DNA of 64,000 nucleotides from Gracilaria vermiculophylla (Eukaryota; Rhodophyta; Florideophyceae; Gracilariales; Gracilariaceae): contig JAHNZQ020000172.1 in the NCBI GenBank assembly GCA_019155205.2, positions 2,101,197 to 2,165,196 on the forward strand, written 5' to 3'. The notes beneath the pieces were generated by a model, which ran no database searches, had not been told where the DNA came from, and was given only the letters and a program-made list of their open reading frames with translations. This document shows, piece after piece, positions 24,089-34,708 of this stretch. Both the position numbers and the translations under genes were made by a program. Position 1 is the first letter of the stretch, and each line of letters starts with the position of its first letter.

Positions 24089-24397
24089 TTACTGTTGCTT
24101 AGTTACCATAAAGACTTCCTTTTCATCCAGCCAAACACGACGAACCCCTTCGAGAACATAATGTGGGATTCTAACACGCCCTCTTTTTCCCATAAACCCG
24201 TACTTTTCATATAAGTAACGCTTGTATGCCGCCTTTCGTGCTTCATTACTGTTTGAAGCAGGCTTTCTAGTTGCGGGATACAAAAGAAATACATTGTATA
24301 CAACTGACTCTCCGACCTTCATTAAGAAACAAGGTGTTCCACCACAATGCACACAAGGCACATATTCATTATGACGTGTCATGTTTGGAATATGCAT
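24089..24397 (-). CDS. Small basic CxxC protein inside the piggyBac element
   Basis: From the ATG at 24397 the frame encodes about 102 residues. An early CVHCGGTPC cluster could bind zinc. The C-terminal half (AAYKRYLYEKYGFMGKRGRVRIPHYVLEGVRRVW) resembles the P2X7-receptor C-terminal cytoplasmic-type fold found in many short transposon-linked proteins. The usual Cys in the final IPxCV motif is Tyr here. The resemblance is from memory of that motif and unverified. It is on the opposite strand from the transposase and could be a passenger gene or a captured exon. The frame is open over its full length. Confidence 0.4.
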   Translation of the reverse strand: MHIPNMTRHNEYVPCVHCGGTPCFLMKVGESVVYNVFLLYPATRKPASNSNEARKAAYKRYLYEKYGFMGKRGRVRIPHYVLEGVRRVWLDEKEVFMVTKQQ

Positions 24398-25445
24398 GCG
24401 GAAGAGTACCAACGCGTGTGTAATTTGCGCTGATTCTCCTTCTGATTTTTGGTCTTTTGGCAGACGAGTCTGTTCTAAAAGAGACCTTTACTGATGCACG
24501 TCGACGATCTCAGAAGAGGTGCGCACTTGACATTATCACTTTCCTTCGTTTAATACCATGTCTAGTACTTCCTCCAACTATGACCTTAGGAAGTGCCTAA
24601 TCAATTACGTTTTTCGTCCACAACGCTTAGTACAATTTGCCACGGTTATAATGTGATAAGTAGAATGCCACAGCACAAAACCAAATCCATATTCACCAGA
24701 AAGAAAATGCAGGACAGTGTGAGTAAATAATATTATGTTGAACTACGTCTTGTTGGAATAAAAAACGTAAGGCACTTACAAGCCTCGACAGAAAACCCAG
24801 TGAAGGTTCTGGAGTAATTGAGATAGCATATAGAGCTATTCGGAACCACTAAAAGCTTACTTGTGGTATGGCCGCCAAGCACCATCAATGTTTCCGCACA
24901 GCATTGTTTCGGTTCGAAATATCGGTTGTTGGCATCTCATATAATGGCAATATGCCAGGTCCGATCAAGATATGGACCGCGCGAAGTCACAGATCGTACG
25001 AAGGGCGTCAAAAGTTTTGGTGCGCTTCGTGAGATGGACGGTGTTTCGGCTAGAGAGGATGGTTCAAATCGATATCTTGCACTGAGGCGTTTTGTGCTTC
25101 AGCGTAGCTGCCCTTCGAAGCGTGTACGTGAGATTTTTTGCCCCATGCTGATTGGCCGAGGCTTATCTCTATGGACATTGGTCATAAGCTTTTCCCGTCC
25201 CAAAGGGTTAAGTACAATGCCAAGAGCTCGCCTCGACAGGTCTCGCTACTGTACACTAGTCTGATTACCTACACTAATTGATTAAAATAAATCTATATTC
25301 TACAAATTTTCAAAAGTGCTGTAACACACGTGGGTCTAATAGTGCACCACGTGGCTCAGTTGACAAAATACAAATATTCTTTAGGAATATCCCATTGTAA
25401 AACCACGAGACCAAATCATCTTAAGAACCACCGTACTACAGGAAA

Positions 25446-25503
25446 GCCAATATTGCTGACGCAATTACGAAGTACGATGTTGAATCGCATAAGCTTTTAA
25501 ATG
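25446..25503 (+). pseudogene. RNase H of copia element A, 3' end
   Basis: Directly after the GGAAA duplication the frame of 12480-12868 continues as ANIADAITKYDVESHKLL, giving the ADxLTK motif that ends copia RNase H. This confirms the single origin of the two parts. Confidence 0.8.
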
Positions 25504-25612
25504 GTGTCACAGCTACTGGGTAACTCCGGTTACCACGACATAGGTCGTTTCAAGTCATTAGGAAACCCGGGTTTTGAATTGCATGCGATGACTTTTTTGC
25601 AACTCGGAGGTT

Positions 25613-25932
25613 TGTTAGAGACGACAGGGCTTGGTGCAATTAAAACTACAGCAATAGAAACTATCAGTAACAAAGATGCCACTGTGGTAAGCGAAAGGGC
25701 AGCAGCAAAGGATTGCATTGAGGAGATGAGTGCATGGAGCAACGAGCGCCAGCGAAAGGACTGACCTGCCAATGATAAAAAAAGGTAATTTCAAGCAAAC
25801 TAGTAAGCAGCGCTGGAAGATGAAAAAGAACCAGAGGCGCAGGAGCGCATTTTTCTGTTTGAATTAGCCCATACTGCGCGTGCGCTTTAGAATTGTCCTT
25901 AAATAATGAACGACACATTCAGTCGTCAAATA
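25613..25932 (+). repeat. 3' LTR of copia element A
   Basis: The 320-bp LTR is homologous to 7122-7439 and is followed by ACTGT, identical to the bases before the 5' LTR. A short purine-rich stretch (CGGAGGT) precedes it as a weak polypurine tract. Confidence 0.85.
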
Positions 25933-25937
25933 ACTGT

Positions 25938-26302
25938 ACCTTAGTTTACGGGCGAAGCTTTTGCAAGAGGCTCTGTCTTTGTCGATTACTTGTGTACAGA
26001 ATGCGTTACAAAAGCGTCGTCTGCAAACGCGATGAGAACCGACTTGGTAAATAGTGATGGCTGGTCGTGGAAGTTTTCATACACTACAGTTCTCACGTAT
26101 GAAAAGAAACATGTACCCTTTGCTGCCTCAAAATAATGGATTGAAGTTGGAGTGCGGGGGCCTGAGATATGGAAAGGGTGTTCTTGCGGCAGGTGGACAG
26201 ATTGTTTGGGTGCACGGCAATTTTGGTTGAGCATACACATAGAGTTGCTTTCATAGATAAAGATGATGCAGAATCAAAGGGTGCATGTCGTTGTGATGTG
26301 TC
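25938..26302. other. Unassigned interval right of element A
   Basis: The plus strand has a short open stretch (KLECGGLRYGKGVLAAGGQIVWVHGNF at about 26140-26225) that looks protein-like but is too short to assign. No promoter or RNA gene is evident. Confidence 0.3.
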
Positions 26303-26570
26303 TAGTGTCTATCGAATCAGTGCGCTGACCTCATATGAGGTCAGCGCACCATCATGCAAAAGTTTTTAAAAAAAAGGAATTTGATCCGTAGGCCAATGTT
26401 TTGGAAAATTTAAATTTAAAAACATTTTCTCTAGAATTGCCTGTGAACAATAAATAGTTATAGACCACGCCATAAGCTATCACAGCAGCTCAATGGTCAT
26501 CAGAATACATTCGAGCAACTGATCCTGAGTTCGAACCTCGCTGAGTTTCTAAAAACTTCAAAACTCCTTC
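26303..26570 (+). repeat. Foldback repeat with tRNA-like boxes, copy 1
   Basis: This copy starts TAGTGTCTAT, followed by a perfect 28-bp palindrome at 26321-26348 (centre TCATATGA). About 150 bases later comes a tRNA-like pair: A-box-like CAGCTCAATGG and B-box-like GTTCGAACC about 31 bases apart. The whole segment aligns with 63719-64000. It may be a tRNA-derived SINE or a non-autonomous DNA element whose end is shared with the transposon ending at 32222. Confidence 0.65.
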
Positions 26571-26829
26571 GGGAGCTCGACTAATTCTAAAAATATCAAA
26601 ACTCTCAGAACGTTTTCAACACCCACTTGAACAGCAGAAAGAATAAGGTGACATCTGTTAAAGGGGCAGTTTTGTAATAGAGTTCAAATAATCTAGCAAA
26701 TCAAAATAACGCGGATTGAATTAGTAGAGGGCTTAAGGTAAAAAAACTTTTGCTCAATTATTGCATTGAAATGTTGAACTTTACATAGAAAAACGAATGT
26801 TATCAACGCTATTGACAATTATTTTACAT

Positions 26830-28468
26830 ATTGTGCTTCCTTATACCGTGACACTCCCCAATCTGTTTCATAAAACAATCTCTGTTCGTACCGGTGTGAC
26901 ATAGAACACTTCTTTTTCTTTCCTTGAATAGCATCCAGAACATAAAAACTTTGATTTCGTATTACCTCTGTAATAACTGCATCGTCCTTGATACAGGGCT
27001 TTTGTAATAATTCCATTTTTTTTCGTTCTTCTATTGGTTTGCATTAAATGCAAGCCCTTGCCAGCATACCTTGGCTGTTCAATATTGTTTTCATTTTCCG
27101 GTTCATTTCTTTTCAGTAAACCAGTTGTGACCCAAGTATTGTCTTTTTATTCATCAGCCTCCTCACAATTAAAGTAATGTAGACTTTTAACGCTCCTGTT
27201 TCCAGTTGCTGCCTTATACAGTTTCCATGCATCCACAATGCAAATTGCTAAAATAGAGCAATTGACTCGAAATGACCATTATTTCATTTCTATTTTCTTT
27301 TCCAGATTTAAAGTATCTTGTCGGGATCTGTTGTGGCGATCGATCATTGAACATGTTTCGTAATATTATTCACAACTCTCAGGAGTTGCAACCTCAAATT
27401 CCAGTTTCGTAGATAGTTCCCTCTCGTCTCCATCTCTCCCTAACAATTGGAGTACCTGGATTAACTGTGCCCGAGTTTGAAATAAAGTACTTTCCATCTC
27501 GATCTATCCACATGACGTCCATCTTGTCACTCTTGGGGACGCTTCCTTTTGAAACCATAGATATGGAGTCGCCTCTGTTCCTTTTGGTGATTTCAGATAA
27601 GTGATTAATAGGAAATTCCCGAAATGAATTTTTGATTACTCCAGTAAATCTGAACCCTTTTTCCATGAGTGCTTTAGCGGTGTTAAAGGATGCAAAAAAA
27701 GAATCAGCGCATACCAAACGATCTGATCCAAACCACGGTTGTGCTAAACGGAGTAGGATAGCCGTTCCATGATCATTATCGGAATCAAAATCCTGTTCCG
27801 GATTATTAGCACCCATATTGAGTTCAATATTCAGCACTAAACCACTTTTTACAAGTTCGGGTCACGATAAATTCAAAATGATGCATGGAAAACATCCAGA
27901 CAAAGAAATCCAATGTAGTCAATCTTGAAGGAGCGTGACGTGGTGTGATAAAATCTGCTGCCGGACCAATAACTTTCAAATGATGCATTTGCATGCAACC
28001 ATTCCGAGGACTCAGCGTCGTACAGGTTTCCCATTTTCGACCGTGAGCAATAGTTGATTGGCAGAATGCATGCAGATTTTGATCATCTGGCTGCTGTTGC
28101 AAAATTTGCATATTCGGTGGTGTAACAATAGGTTCACCTTCAGCAATGTCGATGTTCCTCGGGTCAATCGCATGATTTTGTTCTTCGGCAGCATATGGGG
28201 TCTCCGCAACATCGGCACCGAGTTTAACACTGGACAAAGGTAGATTTAGTTCTTTCTCACGATTGGGTAAAGTGAAGTGTACCGTCAAGAATGTGAAATT
28301 TTGATTGTTGATTCTGCGAATATCAACATTTTGAACTATTTTTCTGACCGCTGTGGACTTCCAAACAGATCCATAATAGCGTTTACATTCCGTGTCACTC
28401 AATACCAGGCGAGCGCGGCTGTTGACAGTTGTTCCGGCAGTTCTGCGAGGATCTGTGGAGGGTGCCAT
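26830..28468 (-). pseudogene. Second piggyBac-type transposase, decayed
   Basis: The minus-strand frame from the ATG near 28468 gives an N-terminal segment. A jump at about 27830, which looks like an internal deletion, leads to LVCADSFFASFNTAKALMEKGFRFTGVIKNSFREFP (catalytic Asp block). Further down, about 27290-27390, comes YYETCSMIDRHNRSRQDTLNLE, another catalytic block. A Cys-rich tail (FLCSGC, about 26930) follows. Several stops exist beyond 27394. No TTAA with CCC-type ends was found nearby, so its termini are unknown or lost. Confidence 0.78.
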
Positions 28469-28915
28469 AATATACGAATGTTGTTGACGGCTCTGATTGA
28501 TGTAAAGCAACAGTCACAATTGACGCTTTGTTGTTTTGGACACAATTCAGCGCTGTCGGCGGCGACAAAATGACAAGAATATCAGAACAATAAAGAATTG
28601 GGAAAAGTTTTAATGTTTTCAGCTAATTACAAAGTAGTTGAAACAGACCTCATATGGGACGGTTTCGAAACCTAGAGTACCTTATGTACATTTTTCAATT
28701 TTTCATTTTATTCCATTTCGAAATGTAACGAAGCCAGACAAAGCCGTTTGACAGATTTGTTTTTAAAATACACCAAAGCGGGTTAAAAAAGTAGAAGAAA
28801 TCAAGGTCAATCATTTTTATATTCTATTTTTAAAAGTCAAGCGATATTCGAGATAACTGCGATTCTTTCTGTTAGTGAAAAAGAAGAGAACACCATTTCA
28901 TTATCAATTTCCCTT

Positions 28916-31420
28916 GTGTTGACAAGGGTACCTGTTCCTATCTACTTTCCTGAATATCCGTTACTCGCAATGAACAGTGATTTTCAGCAGCTTGTCATCG
29001 CTGATTTAGGGACCAATGTTGCTCCGTTTCCTTCAACAGTACCAGTAGAAGAGCATGGCGACGAAGCCTATGATCATGACGATCTCATCACTGCTTTTGA
29101 GTGTATGCTCGGTCTCTCCAATTCCGATGCTGACTTACTGCAAGCCACACCCCCCCCCCAATCAATTATTGACGAGGCCGTATTAAATCGTCACAGCTCT
29201 CAAATGGTGCAATGCAAATGCGACCCTGCATGTTCGAGTACTAGAATACAGGCAATGGATCTAGAGTTTGGTAAGTTTGCTGAGACGGATCATGTTGGGT
29301 TCATGCGCAGCATGCTCTTTGCAACAGTATGCAAACCTGATGTACAGAATGACAGTCTACCTAACAGTACTGCTATACCCCGTCGGAAGCGTCGCCATTT
29401 GACAGCGAAAAGCAAGGGAAGAACTACGTTTGGCTACTACATTAAAGGTCAACGTCTTTGTCGACCTGCATTTGCGCCTGTTCTTCAACCTTCGACCAAA
29501 TGTATTGAGCGTCACGGTCGTCAAATAGCTGAGGCAAACAATCCAAAGCTTTTCGTAATACGACACAGCGAAGGGGGGAAAGGGAGGCACGGGGTACAAA
29601 AAGCCATTGTCTTAGCGTTTCTTAACAATTATGCTTCTCTCTATGGTCTTGAATGCCCCCGTGGCAGAGGTTCTAGAGATGAGACTCCGCTTCGTTATTG
29701 CCCAGCGATATTACGAAAATAGAGATACAAGGCCTATATGAAGAGCAATGGGCCGAGATAATGTTTGGTTTTGCAAAACTCCATCCAATCTTGAATCCAC
29801 CGAGGTCTCCTATCTCGTACAATCTATTTGTTCGGAACTGGAAACAGCTGTTGCCAACTTTGCGAATTTATTCCACGGGTAGTGACTTTTGCGACACCTG
29901 TCCTACGCTAAAGAATACTGTTGCTATCATCGGGCGGCTGGATGCCAGATATCAAAGTAGCCAAATGTTCTTGGAACACCATCGTGCGAAGGCCAGATCA
30001 ATATTTGATATGTACAGGAATTGTCAGGAAGAAGCAGTCCAGTCACAGTCTAACGAAACCACGCATCTAGTATTCGATTTTGCCGAGAACGTGTTACTTC
30101 CTAGGCTCGAAAGACAGCCAAGCCAGCTGCACTTCATAACAGGCCTAAAGTTCGATTTGTTTGGTGTCTCTTGCAGCAACTTGTCTACAAACTACTTTTT
30201 TTGCTTAACCGGAGGCCATTGGCCTAATGAAAAAACTGCCAACGTAGCGGTCTCTGTGGTCTATGATGTGCTTGAGAACCTCAGGCACAATCCATAAATT
30301 GCAACATCAAAGTGTCTAAAACTACACGCGGACAATTGTAGCGGACAAAACAAAAACCGCTACATGTTATAGTACTTGGCGTGGCGAGTTAATGTTGGTC
30401 TAGACGATTCTATCACACTACTTTTTTTTAGTGGCCGGACACATAAAAAATGTTTGTGATGGTTCTCTTGGGCACGTTAAGAGAAAACTACGTAAAAGAG
30501 ATGTACGTTCACCTGCAGACATGATGAAAGTAATTGAACACTGTGCATCTAATATCTGCTGTGTGTCATGTACAGATGTCAACTGTAGGGATTGGAAGGT
30601 CTATCTGAGCAAGTTCTTTACGATTCCAACGGGTTTCAAGCTTTCAACACTGTGGTACTGTCAGCCCTCCTGTCGAGGTAGTAAAGCACAACGTCCGTTA
30701 GGAGTTTTTAGTGACTCCAAAGGCGCGTATTCCTAAAGGCGGTCTCCGGTATCTGCTGTCGCGAACCGGGAGAATTCTGAAAGGGATCCGCAAACACCAA
30801 GCGGAGGGGGAGGTTCACTGGGCGGACAATGCTCCTACAGGCGCTGCTATGATGCGACCTGGGGATCGGCGGCTTAGAAACCTGCGTGAATAGACAAGAG
30901 AATCCAACCGGAAAATGTAGAAGAAGACTCAAGGGTGCTTGTCTTTACTTCCCCAGAGGTGGAGCTCAACCGGCAGCTTAAATATCTAGCCGGGAGCCCG
31001 CCTCGGCAGGTGGCACTGCTGTGCTAATTACCCGCATAAAATATCTAAAATAAATAATAAATTCTACCGTACTTTAAGGATACTGTAGCGCACGCGGGCA
31101 AGATTATGCACCACGTGGCCCAGCTAATAAATTACGAACCCTCCTTAGGAATATTATACCTTAAAGCAAAACCACCATATTTCCGTAGGAGCCCCTTGTA
31201 CTACAAAAACCACACATTTTTATGCTTGATCGATCAAATTTGGGAAAGGTCATCGTAAAGGATTTTTGTACCTCAACGGACTCGAATACTTTTAATTGTG
31301 GTCAAGAGAGGACTAAATGCAGAGTTTAATCAAAAGGAGTGGATGTTGGACAAGGAGCTCAGTGTTTTTAAAATTGAATATTACTTGTCTTGTTTTTGTG
31401 CCGTCTGCTTACAAATGCAA
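28916..31420 (+). pseudogene. DUF7869-like transposase-type protein, interrupted
   Basis: Two frames (28916-29722, 29698-30297) and following broken text make one protein. The order is an acidic N-terminus, a CKCDPAC cluster, and QKAIVLAFLNNYASLYGLECPRGRG. Then come SDFCDTCPTLK, THLVFDFAENVLLPRLERQP, FDLFGV and KLHADNCSGQNKNRYM (30318-30365), followed by a frameshifted GHIKNVCDGSLGHVKRKL. These are hallmark blocks of a DDE-like family recalled as DUF7869 (DNCxGQNKN, GHTKFxxDxxFG). A solo gypsy LTR at 30651-31205 splits the C-terminus, which resumes with FMLDRSNLGKVIVKDF. At least one frameshift, one stop and the LTR inactivate it. Confidence 0.7.
30651..31205 (-). repeat. Solo gypsy LTR in the DUF7869 transposon
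   Basis: This 555-bp copy is almost identical by eye to 50117-50670. The flanks AACAC (30646-30650) and AAAAC (31206-31210) are a near-match of a 5-bp duplication. The coding text of the host transposon continues on both sides. Confidence 0.82.
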
Positions 31421-32696
31421 CAGAAAGAACTATCTGAAGGTGAATATTGTAGATAGGTAGTTTATGCATAACACAACTCTGCGAGAAAATTACTTGGAAG
31501 ATGGATCAGAAGGGGTAGGCGTCGTTCTGGACCATGATGAGTCGGGCTTGGAATGTGATCAGGTCCATGTCTCCTGATTGAATTGTTCAAATATAAAAGT
31601 GTAAACTGTGGTAGATGTGGTTGGAACCGCCTGTAAACTCACGCAAACTACGCAAGACCACAATGTATTGCGTGGCAAAGTTTGCGCGTCGATAGTTTTA
31701 GGATGTAGAGTAGAGATAGTGTGAGTAAAGACAAATGGATGGTAGAGAAGGGCTGGGCGGAGCACCACAGTGGGTGAAGATAACCAAAAGGTAGGTTTTA
31801 CGTGTTACTTTTCTTATTTCTTCCGTCCCCTCTCTTTCGGCAACCACTACGTACGGCTAGCTACTATGTGTGAACGGATGAGTGCGGGCGTCGAGTGCTC
31901 GACGCCGTATTCAGTGCGATCTAAAATTTGAATAAAATTAGAAGTAAAATGAATCTAAAATAAACAAAATATTACCGTAAAGTACAGTACACAAATCAGC
32001 CGGCGGCGGGACGAAATGATTTAAGCGCGATGAGCACCAAACTGACAGTAGAAGCGTTACAGCGTGTGCGAGACAAGTGGTTTTTAGAACTTTTCGAAAA
32101 AATGTCGATAATTTGGCCGTAACTTTGGTGTTCAAAAAAGTGCGTAAGGTACTGTTGGTTTTGGAACATACCCATATGAGGTCATTTGAGCTCAGATGAG
32201 GTCGCTGGTCCAATAGACACTACGTGTGTGGGGGAAGGCATTAAAAACGGGGCCTACACGGTGAACAGCCGAGTACGTGGTGTTGCACAAAGGCTACTTT
32301 AAGCAAAATTGAACCGTTGAGGGGTTGTGCTACGATACAACTGAGAATGCGGAATGTTACAGTTAGTGTTGCTTCAATACGCTTCTCTAACGCCGCTTGA
32401 CATGTTTTGCGCATGGAGCACGACGACAGCGGCAGCGGCGGCGCGCGCACCGTGTGCCGCAAATGCAGCCGTCGGCGAAGCGCACTCGGGCGCACCTGAA
32501 ACACCGCGGCGCTGCGAGCGCAACTCGCGCCGCACACCGCGTTTGCGCCCACAAACGGCCCCATCGCAACGCCACACTCACGTCATCGCTGGTCGATGGC
32601 GGTGACGCCGCTCTCGAGACGCTGCTTGCTCTGCGCGCCACCTTTGGCCGCGCTGCGACGCAGCCAGCGGCCAGGTGCACTTGCCCGCCCTACCGT
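31421..32696. other. 3' side of the transposon and left edge of the GC island
   Basis: No gene is recognised. The right terminal repeat of the transposon lies at 32171-32222. GC content rises sharply from about 32390, where overlapping frames appear on both strands, but only the minus-strand gene ending at 32697 has protein-like features. Confidence 0.5.
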
Positions 32697-33426
32697 TCAC
32701 CGCCCGTCGCCGCCGCCGCCCATCTCCTCCGCCCGTTCGCCCGCGCCGCCGCCTTCGCTTCCTCTCCGCGCGTACAACGGCCGAATCACGCCGTCGTCCA
32801 TGACAAACGACACGCCGTCGCGCGCGCTGTCCATCGCGTGCCCGCCGCCCGCCGCCGCCACCACCGTCAGCAGCCCGCCGTAGTCCGTCACGTCCAGCCG
32901 CGCGCGCCGCCACGCGCCGTCGTCCAGCACCAGCGCCCCGCGCCTGCGCGTCGCGCACTGCAGCGCCTGCAGCACCGCCGCCACCGCCAGCAGCGCCGCG
33001 TAGCCCCACGCGCCCGCCGCCTTCACCCTCGTCACCGACGCCTCGGCGGCGCGCAGCAGCCGCGCGCGCGGCGGCGCGTCGCGCACCACCACCGCGCGCG
33101 CCACCGCGCCGTCCACAAACTCGCGCGCCGTCACCGCGTTCTCGCGCAGCAGCGCCAGCGCGTCCGCCAGCGCGTCCTCCGCGCCGCGCGCCGCCGCCCA
33201 CCGCAGCCGCACGCGCGCCGAGAACGGCCGGAACGCCACCAGCGGCGGCGCCGTGCCGGCGCGCAGGTGGCGCCGCCACGTGGGCAGCGACACCGCCCCC
33301 GCGCCCACGCGCAGCGAGAACGCCGTGCCGTTGCGCCGCCACGCGCCCAGCACGCAGCTCAGCGCCGCGAACAGCGGCGACGACCGGCTGCCCTGCATCG
33401 GCCGCTCCACGCAGATGAGCCGGTCG

Positions 33427-33457
<31 letters not shown>

Positions 33458-34208
33458 TGCCGTTGCGGCGCACGTTGAGGCGCAGCTGCAGCAGGCCGTC
33501 GCGGCGGTTGCCCGCGCGCGCGCGGAAGGGGCGGCGCCACGGCGCGGCGGCGCGCTCGTCGCGCGGCAGCACGCGGTACGTGGCGGACGCGGCGCCGAAA
33601 AAGTTGTCGCACTGCGAGCGGCGCGTGCCGCACGGCGACAGCCGGATGAGCGGGCGCACGTTGCCAAAGTTCTGGCACGCGACGCTGTTGGGGTCGATGG
33701 CGATGGGGAGGCCGGCGCGCGTGAGGAGGGCGCGGCGGTCGGCGATGGTGTCGTTGCGCACGGTGTCGAAGGCGGTGGGGAAGTAGAGCAGCGAGTGGGC
33801 GTTGCGCACGGTGCAGGCGGAGAAGATGGCCGGGTCGAGGCGCGGGGCGTTGTACAGGTGCGAGGCGGGTTGCAGGTGCGTGAGGTAGCGCGGATGGACA
33901 GCGGTCTGGCGCGCAATGGTCTCGCCGTTGATGGACAGCGTGAGGGCGAACACGACGGCGAGGGTGACAAAGTACGAGAGCTGCAGGAAGCGCGTGAACG
34001 AGTGGTTGTCGCACAGAATCGAGGGCAGGAAGGCGGACATGCGCGACTCGCGCAGGTGGAGAGTGGCGCCGTTGCGAAGGCGGCGGGCGACGTGCGCGGC
34101 GTGCACGTGGTGGAAGAAATTGGAGATGATGAGCATGAAGCAGATGACATCGACGACGATGAAGACAATGGCGTTGACGAAGCTCGAGTCTAGCGGAATG
34201 GTGCACAT
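32697..34208 (-). CDS. Three-pass membrane protein, paralogue of the gene at 36007
   Basis: I do not recognise a named family. The ATG at 34208 (MCTIPLDSSF) gives 503 residues. Hydrophobic segments lie at about 10-33, 74-93 and 399-418. Between the second and third is a large Cys-containing region likely outside the cell or in a lumen, with possible N-glycosylation sites such as NGS and NGT. Shared with the gene at 36007: IPxxSxxVNAxVF at the start, DHSxxR and TLSINGET/TLTINGRT before the second segment, YxPxAFDT, and CxLGxWxRNGTxFSxRxG. A nine-Gly run occurs at 252-260. Third codon positions are almost all G or C. It is transcribed divergently from the cysteine-rich gene at 34709. An in-frame extension to 34346 exists but lacks the conservation that starts at this ATG. 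Confidence 0.75.
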
Positions 34209-34708
34209 GTTGGCGCGACGCGGCGGGCGGGGGCGATGGTGCAGCGACGGCTTGGCGGCGGCGGCAGCACAGCGGACGAGGGCAAAAGGTGCGGCGACGG
34301 TGGTGCGACGGTGGAGGTGGCATGCGAAGGGGAGCACAGGGAGCACGACGGTGGCAGCAAGGCAGACGTTGGCAAATGTGCAGCAACGGTGGAATGACGT
34401 TGGAGGTTATGGGTGAAGGGGCGTGCAGAGTGGACGGCGGCGGCAGCTCGCAGGCGGACGTGGGAAAATATGGAGCAGTGATGTGACGGCTACGGCAGCA
34501 AGGCGTGGACTACGGTGCAGCGCTACACGCGGCTGCGTTGCACATGCTGAGCTGCCAAGAAGTAGCAATGGTGCCAACGGCGTGAATGATTTTGACACGC
34601 GCGGCATGGGGGCAAGCGCAGCTCGCGCAGATGCGCTGCGCCCGGGAGCTACTTGAGCGCGCGTCTGCCATTCCGCCGCCGCCGCCGCAACTCGTGCCGG
34701 CAGAGACG
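34209..34708. promoter_or_regulatory. Divergent intergenic region
   Basis: These 500 bp separate two genes that start in opposite directions and may hold both promoters. The region is rich in GCAG and ACGG words. No TATA box or other defined site could be named. Confidence 0.35.

Larger units (their letters stand above)
21658..25207 (+). mobile_element. piggyBac-type transposon, 3550 bp
   Basis: TTAA lies on both sides (21654-21657 and 25208-25211). The ends are inverted repeats starting CCCTTTTGGCACGGG on the left and CCCTTTGGGACGGG on the right. Both the TTAA target and CCCTTT-type ends are diagnostic of piggyBac. It sits in the gypsy LTR, so it is the youngest or next to youngest layer of this nest. 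It carries a broken transposase on the plus strand and a short minus-strand ORF near 24100-24400. Confidence 0.9.
12869..25440 (-). mobile_element. Ty3/gypsy element inserted in element A
   Basis: A perfect 5-bp duplication GGAAA flanks the element (12864-12868 and 25441-25445). Left end: 3' LTR 12869-13360. Right end: 5' LTR in three pieces (20422-20724, 21604-21657, 25208-25440). Between them, on the minus strand, are gag, protease, RT, RNase H and integrase in gypsy order. All are broken by stops. Two further insertions sit inside the 5' LTR. This duplication and the restored RNase H frame of element A make the boundaries secure. Confidence 0.88.
20422..25440 (-). repeat. 5' LTR of the gypsy element, split in three
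   Basis: LTR sequence is found at 20422-20724, 21604-21657 and 25208-25440. Placed end to end, these reproduce the 554-bp LTR. The first break is the 872-bp insertion. The second is a piggyBac element flanked by TTAA. The LTR ends in CCGTACTACA, directly followed by the GGAAA duplication. Confidence 0.82.
7122..25932 (+). mobile_element. Ty1/copia element A, 18.8 kb with nested insertions
   Basis: The element is bounded by related LTRs at 7122-7439 and 25613-25932 and by a perfect 5-bp duplication ACTGT (7117-7121 and 25933-25937). Inside, in plus-strand order, are gag (7554-8440), protease and integrase pieces, RT (about 10680-11830) and RNase H (about 12480-12868, resuming at 25446). The copia order of integrase before RT is visible. 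All genes carry stops and frameshifts. Two later insertions interrupt it: a solo LTR at 9347-9808 and a gypsy element at 12869-25440. Subtracting them leaves about 5.8 kb, a normal length for a copia element. Confidence 0.85.
28646..32222 (+). mobile_element. DNA transposon with palindrome-bearing terminal repeats
   Basis: GACCTCATATGGG at 28646-28658 and its reverse complement at 32171-32183 form a perfect 13-bp inverted pair. The next 22 inward bases match at about 15 positions. Between them lies the DUF7869-like gene. On the right the element seems to extend to ATAGACACTA (32213-32222), the reverse complement of the start of the foldback repeats at 26303 and 63719. The left outer end is diverged and no target duplication was found, so the exact boundary is uncertain. 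Confidence 0.6.

Noticed and set aside
25613..25932. Short coding family shared with 7122-7439
   Set aside because: The similar ORFs arise because both segments are LTRs of the same element. The frames are not conserved (stops in one copy).
32397..34193. 598-codon plus-strand frame across the GC island
   Set aside because: It is antisense to the membrane-protein gene at 32697-34208. It is almost purely Arg/Ala/His and has no hydrophobic or Cys pattern. In very GC-rich coding DNA the antisense and shifted frames stay open by chance.
32578..34386. 602-codon minus-strand frame overlapping the same gene in another phase
   Set aside because: It has Arg/Pro/Ala low-complexity composition and lacks the blocks shared with the paralogue at 36007.
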